The notes under the pieces were generated by a model, which saw only the letters and a list, made by a program, of their open reading frames with translations, was not told the DNA's origin and did no database searches. The translations under genes and the position numbers were made by a program. A DNA stretch of 64,000 bases, taken from Pseudomonas sp. AKS31 (lineage in GTDB: Bacteria > Pseudomonadota > Gammaproteobacteria > Pseudomonadales > Pseudomonadaceae). The stretch is from positions 39,275 through 103,274 of the forward strand of contig NZ_JAMLFX010000016.1 in the NCBI RefSeq assembly GCF_023634765.1, given 5' to 3'. Shown here piece by piece: positions 36,001 through 42,928 of this stretch. Positions within the stretch are counted from its first letter, which is position 1. Each line of letters opens with the position of its first letter.

Positions 36001-36338
36001 GAAAGCCCCCGCGTGATTGGACCGACTTGGATGTGGACGCTGCTTTGATTGCGGTCGCAGACCTATCGCTCGCTTTCAGGAAAGCTGAGGCGTTAATCGC
36101 GGTTACTGGAAGAGCACCGGGGCGTGAGGCCTTCTCGGTTGTAATCGGCTCAGGCGGTTCGTCAAATCTAATCAGTAAAACCTTTGAGGTTGCAGGCCGA
36201 GACAAAGAGGCTGTTTCAGGTGCAGCAGTTAAGGTCCTTGAGATGTTGCGGAGCGCTGGGCTTGAGGGCGATCTGCTGCTCGCTGCTCTTGCTCAAGCAG
36301 GGTCAACGTTTGTGAACGAAGGGTCAGATTATGCGTGA
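33030..36338 (+). CDS. Large P-loop ATPase of the DUF4007 operon
   Basis: 1,102-aa protein with Walker A GPYGGGKSS (68-76) and Walker B VLLVVDEMGKLLE (D173, E174) in an AAA-like N-terminal domain (about 40-280). The remaining 800 residues are helical, with no domain I can name. It recalls the big ATPases of BREX (BrxC/PglY) in size and in the early P loop, but that is a likeness only. It overlaps both neighbours, so the three products are probably made in fixed ratio and may form a complex. Confidence 0.75.
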   Translation: MSAESDSLLDAMPVKIERHYRRSVRIDADLGRHDALDGYVLTETARAALSIMTRQIIGSSQRAFTWTGPYGGGKSSLALVLAAAIADDASLRERSERFVGEVPSFKEAFSTDDGSWLVIPVVGRRSSILAELSKSLSKASGRDELVGNSDVLIGALVREAEADGRAGVLLVVDEMGKLLEASAAGGDDVHFFQDLAEVAARSRGKLVVVGILHQAFRQYASRLGIEARDEWAKVQGRFTDVSFVATGDEVVELIGRAIQCDIAHPDTVGMSDTIGSAISGRRPAVGRGMGVLLDKCWPLHPVTAALLGPASRRQFGQNERSVFGFLTSLEPHGFQDFLSSWDRKSFYGPDLFWDYLRANLEQAILASPDGHRWAQAVEAVERAAAKGATETEISLAKTLALIDMFRGASGLVADEAVLHTVLPGYSKSDITLAMERLAIWRVALYRAHLGAWTIFEGSDFDIDQEVSKARATFVEADTKALTAMASLNPIIAKRHYHSTGTFRWLGVTMHSVQEAERLSKTYEPESGEFGRLALVLPERSSTVEDVAKTLNGLENKAKSTLFFGIPPNHELIGDLGAELMSLRLVYENSPELEGDSVARREVAARLSSVKGALEEALREAVTRAKWLYEGGFVKPDSLSSLASDVADRTFSSAPKVWSELVNRDALSSNSVKARRDLLHRMVQNTNEECLGIEGYPAERGLYETLLSSTNLHRLDNQGIWGFQAPKSSDKRDFHPLWAAALKKFSSQIVGTVGVRELYSLWGGAPYGMKLGMLPVIAIAFMLAHSDKVAIYRDGVFEPQFTDVDVDEMLQDPSRFALRWVDEDIEKAEQLKTIAAVLRKCGFEAASETPLEIARALVKILFTQPLWTRRTQQLSGMGRTVRDLLVKASDPHKLLFVDLPSVFDAGSVGDGVHLESALLEVIGAFPTLLRKMDSRLADAIDASEGDDPELRERAHHVSKATGDLRLEGFALRLQERDGTLEGVENVMSLVARKPPRDWTDLDVDAALIAVADLSLAFRKAEALIAVTGRAPGREAFSVVIGSGGSSNLISKTFEVAGRDKEAVSGAAVKVLEMLRSAGLEGDLLLAALAQAGSTFVNEGSDYA

Positions 36339-37170
36339 ACGGCATCTCCTAGGCCTCTCGGGGGGCCGTGATAGTGCCGCTCTGGCGATTTACATCCGCC
36401 AGACAAGGCCTGAATTGGATATCGAGTATTTCTTCACGGATACTGGAGAGGAGCTGCCAGAGGTACAGGATTTCCTTGGAAAGCTTGAAGGCTTCTTGGG
36501 TAAGCCAATCTTGAGGTTAAATCCAAGGAGAGATTTTGAATTTTGGCTGAAGGAGTACAACAATTTCTTGCCTTCTGCCCAGACGCGTTGGTGCACCCGG
36601 CAATTGAAACTCGCTCCCTTTGAGGAATGGACTCGTCCGATGCTGGCTGCAGGCGAGAAGGTCTTTTCCTACGTTGCCATACGCTCTGACGAGGATTACC
36701 GTGAGGGATATGCGTCCAAACATGAGAGTCTCAAAGTGGTTCTTCCCTTCCGTGAAGAGGGAGTGGATAAGCCCGGGGTAATCGAGATCCTGGAGTCATC
36801 CGGTGTTGGATTGCCCGAGTATTACGAGTGGCGTAGTCGGAGCGGCTGTACCTTTTGTTTCTTTCAGCAAAAGATTGAATGGGTTCGATTGCGCGAGCGT
36901 CATCCTGGTGCTTTTGAAGAGGCCAAGGCGTTGGAGAAGACGGCGTTGGATCATGGATCGCCCTTCACTTGGACCAAAGGTGAGCCGCTTTCTGATTTAG
37001 AAAAGCCAACGCGTGTTGCCGCGATCCGGAAAGAATATGAAGCGCGTAAGCTGCGAACCAAGGCGCGGCGCCCAAGAAACCCACTGCGTCCGTGGGAGGA
37101 GAACATGGACATCGACGATATATATGGTATCGATGAAGCTGATGGGGGTTGTAATGTCTGTCACAAATAG
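36331..37170 (+). CDS. PAPS-reductase/DndC-like PP-loop enzyme
   Basis: 279 aa. The PP-loop LSGGRDSAAL (S10-S15) marks ATP-pyrophosphatase chemistry. C88 (RWCTRQLK) and the pair C173/C176 (SGCTFCFFQ) have the arrangement of the Fe-S cysteines of DndC, and a further pair, C274/C277 (GGCNVCHK), ends the protein. DndC activates DNA for sulfur insertion, so a DNA-modifying role is possible. No cysteine desulfurase, DndB, DndD or DndE is encoded in the island. A related thiouridine or nucleotide chemistry is an alternative. Overlaps the ATPase stop by 8 bases. Confidence 0.8.
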   Translation: MRERHLLGLSGGRDSAALAIYIRQTRPELDIEYFFTDTGEELPEVQDFLGKLEGFLGKPILRLNPRRDFEFWLKEYNNFLPSAQTRWCTRQLKLAPFEEWTRPMLAAGEKVFSYVAIRSDEDYREGYASKHESLKVVLPFREEGVDKPGVIEILESSGVGLPEYYEWRSRSGCTFCFFQQKIEWVRLRERHPGAFEEAKALEKTALDHGSPFTWTKGEPLSDLEKPTRVAAIRKEYEARKLRTKARRPRNPLRPWEENMDIDDIYGIDEADGGCNVCHK

Positions 37171-37188
37171 AGCCTAGCTACGAGCACA

Positions 37189-37217
37189 ACACCGTGGTTT
37201 ACCCCGCCCCACGGTGT
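37189..37217. terminator. Hairpin between convergent operons
   Basis: ACACCGTGG/CCACGGTGT, a perfect nine-base stem, lies between the PAPS-reductase-like gene and the convergent nuclease gene. It lacks a T tract. It probably separates two transcripts. Confidence 0.5.
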
Positions 37218-37325
37218 CGGACTGCGCTGAAGCGCCGATTCGCTCCGTAAGGGGCTGAGCTCTTCAGATTACAAGAATCCGAGAACGAAGCGATCGGACT
37301 ACGCGTTATTTTCGTGGATTTTACA

Positions 37326-38408
37326 CTAGAGCATCTCTAGGTAGTCTTCTAAGCTCGACAGACTCATGTGAGCCGTCTTTGTTGTTCCTAATACGGAAGT
37401 TTCAGTAGTTCCGATGGAGATAGCTGCTTTTTTTAAAGACTGAAGAGCATTCAGCCCAGCATACTTCACATGCATTTCGATATCATATTTTCCCTCTGGC
37501 CATTGCCCTGTCTGGTATCCAGCTCGATCAATATGTACAAATAGTAAGTTCTTACAGACAGCAGATTGAGGCGCTATAGCGAATTCGCCGAACGGCCTAG
37601 CTGTCAGGCGTCGAACCTTTACGTCCGTGGAATCACTGGTCAAAATTAACGTGGGACGATATCTCATCTCGTGATTGAGGGAGGAAACTCGTAATAAAAA
37701 CCATTCCACAACTGCCGTTGTTAGGCCGCCGTTGATCATCGTAATCGGCATGATAAGCTCAAAAGCTCTTTTTGAAAGTTCGTTAGGGCTTACGAATTCA
37801 ATAGAACTCCACAACGACTCGCAGTTTGCGCTAAGACGTTGTTCGATAGCTTCTGGATAAGCAGCGGTGATCCAATGCAAAATCCATCCGTCAAATTCTT
37901 TTCGTGTAAGCCGTTTTCCGTGTACAGCACCTTCCAGAAGCCGGGATGAAATAATATGGATTAATGATTCTCGTATCGCAAGGGGTAGAGAGCTTATGCG
38001 CTTTCCTAAGAGATAACGGTCAACTTTCGTAATGGCCTGGTCAATGAGGGCGAGCGTATCTAAGGAAGAGGGAATTGGTACTTCGACACCGTCAAAAGGA
38101 GCGTCTTGTAGAACTGATGCGGCTATTGGACCCGCTAGAATGAGCTGATAACTATCTGCTTTGCCTGAGGCTTTTAGTTCTGAACACCAATTAGAAACAT
38201 CCGCTCGACCAATTTGGTTTTGAGACGACTTCACTTGCTGAACTCTTCGGAATCCTTCCGAGAACTCCCATAAGATATCTACCTTATCGTTGTCCGAATC
38301 TGGCTCGATTGTGACGGCGATCCAGTGGTTGTTTTGCGTTTGCAGAGAATCGAGCAAGCAAACAAGCGTTTGTATGGAAAAGCCCCGTATAGCTTCACGT
38401 CCTCCCAC
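37326..38408 (-). CDS. Cap4/DUF4297-like nuclease-type protein
   Basis: 360 aa from GTG, three bases after the GHKL gene. The N-terminus reads GREAIRGFSIQTLVCLLDSL, then E35, D44 and QQVKSS (Q58, K60). This G...Q...E...D...QxK order is the fingerprint of the PD-(D/E)XK-like DUF4297/Cap4 nucleases, which cut double-stranded DNA in CBASS and other defence systems. The last 200 residues have no clear domain and may sense the trigger. It is the last gene of the minus-strand operon and the likely effector. Confidence 0.68.
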   Translation of the reverse strand: MGGREAIRGFSIQTLVCLLDSLQTQNNHWIAVTIEPDSDNDKVDILWEFSEGFRRVQQVKSSQNQIGRADVSNWCSELKASGKADSYQLILAGPIAASVLQDAPFDGVEVPIPSSLDTLALIDQAITKVDRYLLGKRISSLPLAIRESLIHIISSRLLEGAVHGKRLTRKEFDGWILHWITAAYPEAIEQRLSANCESLWSSIEFVSPNELSKRAFELIMPITMINGGLTTAVVEWFLLRVSSLNHEMRYRPTLILTSDSTDVKVRRLTARPFGEFAIAPQSAVCKNLLFVHIDRAGYQTGQWPEGKYDIEMHVKYAGLNALQSLKKAAISIGTTETSVLGTTKTAHMSLSSLEDYLEML

Positions 38409-38411
38409 TGA

Positions 38412-40181
38412 TCAGTCCTCCACCTCAAAGAAATCCATAGCCATGCGACCCCAACTAAGTCTGAGCTCTTCTACGGCAAGGCGCATTTTATCGCTTGGTG
38501 CTTCGTCTTCCATCCTAGCCCAAGCAGCAATCAATGAGAGTAGGTTTTTTGCGTATTGTAGGTCATGGTGGTCATCAGTTTTAAGCACTTCAAACAGACG
38601 GGCATGAACTGGATGTCTAGTGTTGAGAGTGACGAGAATCAATCCGCCAGCTGTTGAAACATCAAAGAACATTTGGCCCGAAATATCTGCGTGCTTAAAA
38701 CGAAACTTTATTTTTTTGCTCACGTAGTCCACAGCGATCGTATGTGCTGTTTTGTCATCCACGCCGTCATGAATTATGTCGTTAGTAAGATCCCTGGTGC
38801 GATCGGCTTCTGGGGACTCTTCGGCCTTATCACTTCGCCCAGTATCGCCAACTCGGTCTCTCCTACGAGTTACGGAGTCAGTGGCAGCCTTTTCAGCTTT
38901 ATTTTCTGGGCGCTCTCTTTGGCTTTGAAGTCGATCGCCTTCACGCATCTTCGCCACATGTCCGCGCATTTGAGTCAAGAGTTTTTCAATCTCACGGCTA
39001 ATCTGGTACATGGGTAATCGTGGATCGCGATCTAGTTCAAGTGTATCTCGATATTCACGGGCCGTAAGCCCTTCAGCGGCAGCATCCTCCTCGAAGCTTA
39101 GGCGCAGAAAAGCTGTGGCTGCTTGTTTGTTGTTACTTACGCCGAAAACATCATCTAACCCGGGCTCAAACTCGACCTCAATACCCCACCATCTCTCCCT
39201 GGAGTCGTACGAGTTCAAGAAGCTGTGATTCATTTCTAACTCACGACCAGATCGGACAACCGAGATGCCCTGATTTTTTTGAGCGTGCTGTCCAATAGGT
39301 TTAGTTCCTCCCTCCTTTCTCGCTTCAGGTTTGCAGATAGAAGCGCGAATCGTCACCAAATGCTCCTCATTGTTGTGGCCAACCGAGATCACTAGGGGCT
39401 CTCCGAAGGGATCGAAAGCTGGTTTTTGATCGAAAGGAGCGGGGGCGTTCGTTCCAGTCATCAAATATAGTGGATCATTAGGCCTAACGTAGCTCTCAAA
39501 AAGAGAGATATATTGTGAAGCCTTGAGTTCGTAAGCCGCAAACCTGATTCGCACTGACTTGTTGTTAATAAAGTGGCGATACACGCGGCCTGCTATAAAT
39601 TCGGTATGCCTTAGCAGCGTATTACTCTGTTTCCAGCTAACACGATCGAGCTCACTCCAGACAACTAGGGTGCCTTGCGCGCCGACTTCTCCTGCTATTA
39701 GGGAAAGCCATTCCGCGGGAATCGCCGAGACAACTGGATTGGGAACTTCTGTCATCTGTCCTCGTTGGATGCTACCAACATCAAGATACACATGGTGCGC
39801 AATTCCTTTCTGCCAGCTCCAAACATCAACCCGCTTACATTGTGAAATAGAAGAATTAGGTAGTCCCATCCCGAACTTTCCAATTCCCTTTTGGTGTTTT
39901 GGGTCTAGTCGCGTTCCATTGCCGAACTGGAGCGCTTTGCGCAGTAGTTCTGGATCCATGCCGGCCGCATTGTCAAATACTGCAAGGCGAGAAAGCCTAC
40001 GGCGGCCACCAGGCGCTGTTTCATCGATACATATTAATTCGACTTCCGTGTTTTTTCCCATCTCCACTCCGGACTGAACGGAATTGTCGATCAGCTCAGC
40101 TAAAGCGTGGGCGGTATCTCGGTAGCCAGAACTGCGCATTGCGGAAATCGAGAGGTTTTGAGGAATGATTGGAAACGTCAT
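38412..40181 (-). CDS. MORC/Hsp90-like GHKL ATPase
   Basis: 589 aa. The Bergerat-fold motifs are all present: ALAELIDNSVQSG (E29, N33), VFDNAAGMD (D70, G74) and KGIGKFGMGLPNSS (98-111). The wording AELIDNSxQ and FGMGLP is closest to MORC/MutL-type ATPases, not kinases. A disordered charged stretch (about 415-470) precedes a C-terminal domain. One base separates it from the helicase gene. ATP-driven dimerisation, clamping DNA, is the family's theme. Its role with helicase and nuclease is inferred only. Confidence 0.82.
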   Translation of the reverse strand: MTFPIIPQNLSISAMRSSGYRDTAHALAELIDNSVQSGVEMGKNTEVELICIDETAPGGRRRLSRLAVFDNAAGMDPELLRKALQFGNGTRLDPKHQKGIGKFGMGLPNSSISQCKRVDVWSWQKGIAHHVYLDVGSIQRGQMTEVPNPVVSAIPAEWLSLIAGEVGAQGTLVVWSELDRVSWKQSNTLLRHTEFIAGRVYRHFINNKSVRIRFAAYELKASQYISLFESYVRPNDPLYLMTGTNAPAPFDQKPAFDPFGEPLVISVGHNNEEHLVTIRASICKPEARKEGGTKPIGQHAQKNQGISVVRSGRELEMNHSFLNSYDSRERWWGIEVEFEPGLDDVFGVSNNKQAATAFLRLSFEEDAAAEGLTAREYRDTLELDRDPRLPMYQISREIEKLLTQMRGHVAKMREGDRLQSQRERPENKAEKAATDSVTRRRDRVGDTGRSDKAEESPEADRTRDLTNDIIHDGVDDKTAHTIAVDYVSKKIKFRFKHADISGQMFFDVSTAGGLILVTLNTRHPVHARLFEVLKTDDHHDLQYAKNLLSLIAAWARMEDEAPSDKMRLAVEELRLSWGRMAMDFFEVED

Positions 40182-40182
40182 C

Positions 40183-41760
40183 TTATAGCTCCGAAAAATC
40201 TAACTTGGTCCAAGACTCGAAAGTTTTGTGCGCGCTCGCCCTTGAAGGAATACAGTCCGCGATTACAACGATTTTTAGGTGGTCTTCAGTTATGCGCGCA
40301 CTTCCAAGTCGCCCAATCATTCCATAAAATACTGAATCAGATAGTGTTGGAAAAGCGATAATCGCCTTTGCAATATTAGGGACTGAACTGCCTGGTATGA
40401 AAAATCCATGGACACACAGAATTTTCCCTTTGCGGGCCTTGAATTTCTGCATTTCACGATCTCTTTCTTCTGAAGATTTATCGCTTGTAACAGGCATTGC
40501 TTGAATGCCGCGAAAAGCTAGTAATCCTGCAAATAGTCGAGCGTGGTCACCTGTAGTTGCATAAAAAACTACATTGCCTTGAGTCATTTCTGATTCAGAA
40601 ATGATTAGTTCCAGTAGCGCTTGATTCCTATTAATATCTTTGCTGATTTTTTCTACTTCATGTGCATCATATTCTAAGTCGTTAGTTCTCTTGCTTGTAT
40701 CAGCATTCCAATCAATATTTTGAATTTCTATCTTTATGTTGCAAAGATCTCCAGCTTCACTCAGTAGCTGAATGGGTTCTGCGCAGTCAATGGTAATGTA
40801 AGAGTCGGAAAAACGCGGGTTGAGCTCTGCAGAGCTCGAATCAGAAGTAATCTCGGACCCCGATGAGGCGGATATTGCTATCAGACTAAGATTAGAGTCT
40901 CGTGATAGATTGCTTAAGATGTTTGCGCCAGTTGGCTTGCTGATGTGCTCAGCGTCACCAAATATGACGACTCGGGTTTTTTTTCCTAACTTATTTAAAT
41001 TAGCTTCATCGCTTTGAAGTTTCGCTATATCGGCAACAATGATACAGTTTTCGAGGCTTCCTAAGTCGGGCGTTTCTCTATTTCCGTAAAGCCGATAAAT
41101 CGTTATGTCACGCGACCCCAGGTGTTCCCACACGGCACGAAGCTCGTTAAATGCGTCATCACATAGGGCTTCTCCTGGGGTTAACCATAGGATAACCTGG
41201 CCGTCGCGCTCTGACCGATAAAGGTCAACAACTGCTGTAGCTACTAGCCGTAGTTTACCAGCACCCCAAGGCATATGTACTAATGCTGATGCATGTGGGT
41301 TGGCGATCGCGGTCCTGAGCTTTCTGAATGCGTTAAGTTGATGGGATCGAAGCTTATGACTCGCCACGGTTTTTCGAGAAACTTCGATTTCTCTATTGGT
41401 TAACTCACTCGCACTGTATGGTACAGCGAACCATCGCGTGAGCAATTCGAAATTAGATGGGTTAATGTCAAAGTTGGTGCTGTTCAGGGTGGTCAATGCG
41501 GTAGATGTTGGTAGTTGAAGAAATTCGCAGAGCTTTCTTCCTTCCTCTGTATCTAGCTTTGAAAATAATAACTGGCGAACAGTTTTATTGCGTAGTGCCC
41601 CTTCCTCTCCTAGTATGCTCACTACGAGAAATGCTAAGCTTTCAGGGTTTAGAGCTTCAGTGACAACTTTTTTGAGAAGTGTAACTGTAGTGTCACCTAA
41701 TAGATCGGTTAAAGATTCAAAATCACATCGTGCAAGAAACTCAACAAGCCTTGTGGTCAC
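40183..41760 (-). CDS. Degenerate SF2 helicase-like protein
   Basis: 525 aa from a GTG that overlaps the stop of the upstream 37-aa peptide (GTGA). It has a Walker A-like VHMPWGAGKLR (K169 followed by Leu, not Thr/Ser), a motif II-like VVIFGDAEH (D269-A-E-H, shifted relative to DEAH) and motif III-like AISASSG. The second RecA domain has NVVFYATTGDHARLFAGLL and GRLGSARIT, where motif VI arginines are reduced. Either a divergent active helicase or an ATP-binding DNA sensor. N-terminal 130 residues match no domain I know. Confidence 0.7.
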   Translation of the reverse strand: MTTRLVEFLARCDFESLTDLLGDTTVTLLKKVVTEALNPESLAFLVVSILGEEGALRNKTVRQLLFSKLDTEEGRKLCEFLQLPTSTALTTLNSTNFDINPSNFELLTRWFAVPYSASELTNREIEVSRKTVASHKLRSHQLNAFRKLRTAIANPHASALVHMPWGAGKLRLVATAVVDLYRSERDGQVILWLTPGEALCDDAFNELRAVWEHLGSRDITIYRLYGNRETPDLGSLENCIIVADIAKLQSDEANLNKLGKKTRVVIFGDAEHISKPTGANILSNLSRDSNLSLIAISASSGSEITSDSSSAELNPRFSDSYITIDCAEPIQLLSEAGDLCNIKIEIQNIDWNADTSKRTNDLEYDAHEVEKISKDINRNQALLELIISESEMTQGNVVFYATTGDHARLFAGLLAFRGIQAMPVTSDKSSEERDREMQKFKARKGKILCVHGFFIPGSSVPNIAKAIIAFPTLSDSVFYGMIGRLGSARITEDHLKIVVIADCIPSRASAHKTFESWTKLDFSEL

Positions 41761-41870
41761 TGGCAGTTACCCCCGGCCGGTTTGTCTTGGGTTGGGCAAA
41801 GGCAACCGTAGTTATTAAGGATGTTCCCCTTTTTTACTTCCGATAAGTCCGATCCTCCATAAGCTTTCAT
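41757..41870 (-). CDS. 37-aa Cys-containing peptide upstream of helicase
   Basis: Starts MKAYGGSDLSEVKKGNILNN and ends YGCLCPTQDKPAGGNCQ, with three Cys (C23, C25, C36) and many Gly/Asn in the tail. A near-perfect ribosome site AAGGAGGTAAAA precedes the ATG, far better than for most genes here. Its stop shares four bases with the helicase start (GTGA), so translation is coupled. It could be a leader peptide, a regulator or toxin subunit, or a modified-peptide precursor (Cys-rich core after a leader). No maturation enzyme is nearby. Function unknown. Confidence 0.65.
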   Translation of the reverse strand: MKAYGGSDLSEVKKGNILNNYGCLCPTQDKPAGGNCQ

Positions 41871-41872
41871 TT

Positions 41873-41953
41873 TTACCTCCTTGCCAAAAAGTAAGGCTGA
41901 ACCGTGTTAGATACTGCTGCTCTAAACTCGGTGATCATTAAGGTGATCTTCAT
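41873..41953 (-). CDS. Possible 26-aa upstream peptide
   Basis: MKITLMITEFRAAVSNTVQP, then YFLARR and TAA, ending inside the ribosome site of the 37-aa peptide. AAGGAGAT lies 10 bases upstream of the ATG, a little far. May be chance. Confidence 0.3.
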   Translation of the reverse strand: MKITLMITEFRAAVSNTVQPYFLARR

Positions 41954-42754
41954 GCACGTAGGTATCTCCTTCCCTGATTGTCTACTGGGTAGACCAAGAC
42001 CCTATTTCCTAGGGCGTCTCTAAATTACCTGCATTGGTGCCGAAAATCGCGATTAACGCATTTCCGCCTATGAAATGAAAGCCTACTCTGGGCTTGGAGG
42101 TCATGGAGGTTTACACACCTTGTGTCAATAATTTCCCGCTGCTTGCGTTGAGTCTCCATTGCCGGTGTCAACCTTGCAGAAACGAAGCCCTGCTTGTGTC
42201 AATGAATTTATTGAAGATTCATTGACAATCCAATGTGCCGTTGATGAGAGCGTCGGTTTTAGCTGAGGTCTCTGTAGTTCAATGCTGAGCAGGATCTTCT
42301 TCTTCGGACGGAAAATGAGATTATAGGTGTCCTTTCGCAAGCGGTCCGCCTTTGAGCGCGGCCGTGCTATGAAGGGATAGCCCTTGCACTGCTTAGTGAG
42401 CGCTGATGACTTCGTAATCAAAACGGATGATGATCCAGTGCTCGTGCCATTCATCGAGTGATCGGTAGAAGAATCGGACTCCTCCAGTCGATGGGCGGCT
42501 GTAACGCATGTCATGAATTCAGCCGATTTGGCGCCACACTGAGGTCTCCCTCCATACACACATACGTTGCGCGCGTCGTGTGGCCAACTGACGCCGTACT
42601 TTCACAAGATGGGCCCCTCTGACGTGTCTCTGACGGTTGACTGAGACCTTGCGTCAGCACAGGCACTCCTGAGTTAAACCATATTCGGTCGCTCACACCT
42701 ACCTGTGCTGGCGATTTCCCATTATGCTCACTGTCTAAATCACGGACGACTCCA
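41954..42754. other. Divergent intergenic region of about 800 bases
   Basis: Lies between the peptide-helicase operon (leftward) and the kinase operon (rightward). The longest frame, minus strand 42,125-42,559, lacks a ribosome site and protein-like character and is not called. The region holds three GTGTCAA motifs (42,122, 42,165, 42,196) and a perfect inverted repeat, so it is mainly regulatory. Confidence 0.5.
42197..42227. promoter_or_regulatory. Operator-like inverted repeat
   Basis: TGTCAATGAAT and ATTCATTGACA are exact complements, eleven bases each, separated by nine. No T tract follows on either strand, so an operator or a recombinase site is likelier than a terminator. Confidence 0.5.
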
Positions 42755-42886
42755 ATGGCTGACTATACCTATCGAAACGAAACATTCTCAAAGTCGCTTG
42801 CTTCAGCCTTAAGTGATGTCAACCTTGGTGCTGGCGTCGCGGACTCCGTGGGTGCACATTGCTATTTGCCTGAGCCCAATATCTGA
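42755..42886 (+). CDS. Possible 43-aa small protein before the kinase gene
   Basis: Reads MADYTYRNETFSKSLASALS, then DVNLGAGVADSVGAHCYLPE and PNI, then TGA. It ends 42 bases before the kinase start. The ribosome site (GGACG) is weak. Codon choice is coding-like, but no family is recognised. Confidence 0.3.
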   Translation: MADYTYRNETFSKSLASALSDVNLGAGVADSVGAHCYLPEPNI

Positions 42887-42928
42887 GATGGACTGTAGGG
42901 TATGGGAAACGCACAAGAAGGGGTATAT

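Noticed and set aside
32114..37170. Calling the operon type-4 BREX or a Dnd system
   Set aside because: PglZ, BrxL, DndB, DndD, DndE and a cysteine desulfurase are all missing; only the reductase-like protein and a large ATPase are shared in style.
42125..42559. Minus-strand frame of 144 codons
   Set aside because: No ribosome site, low-complexity Ser/Thr composition and no family likeness. It covers the regulatory region.
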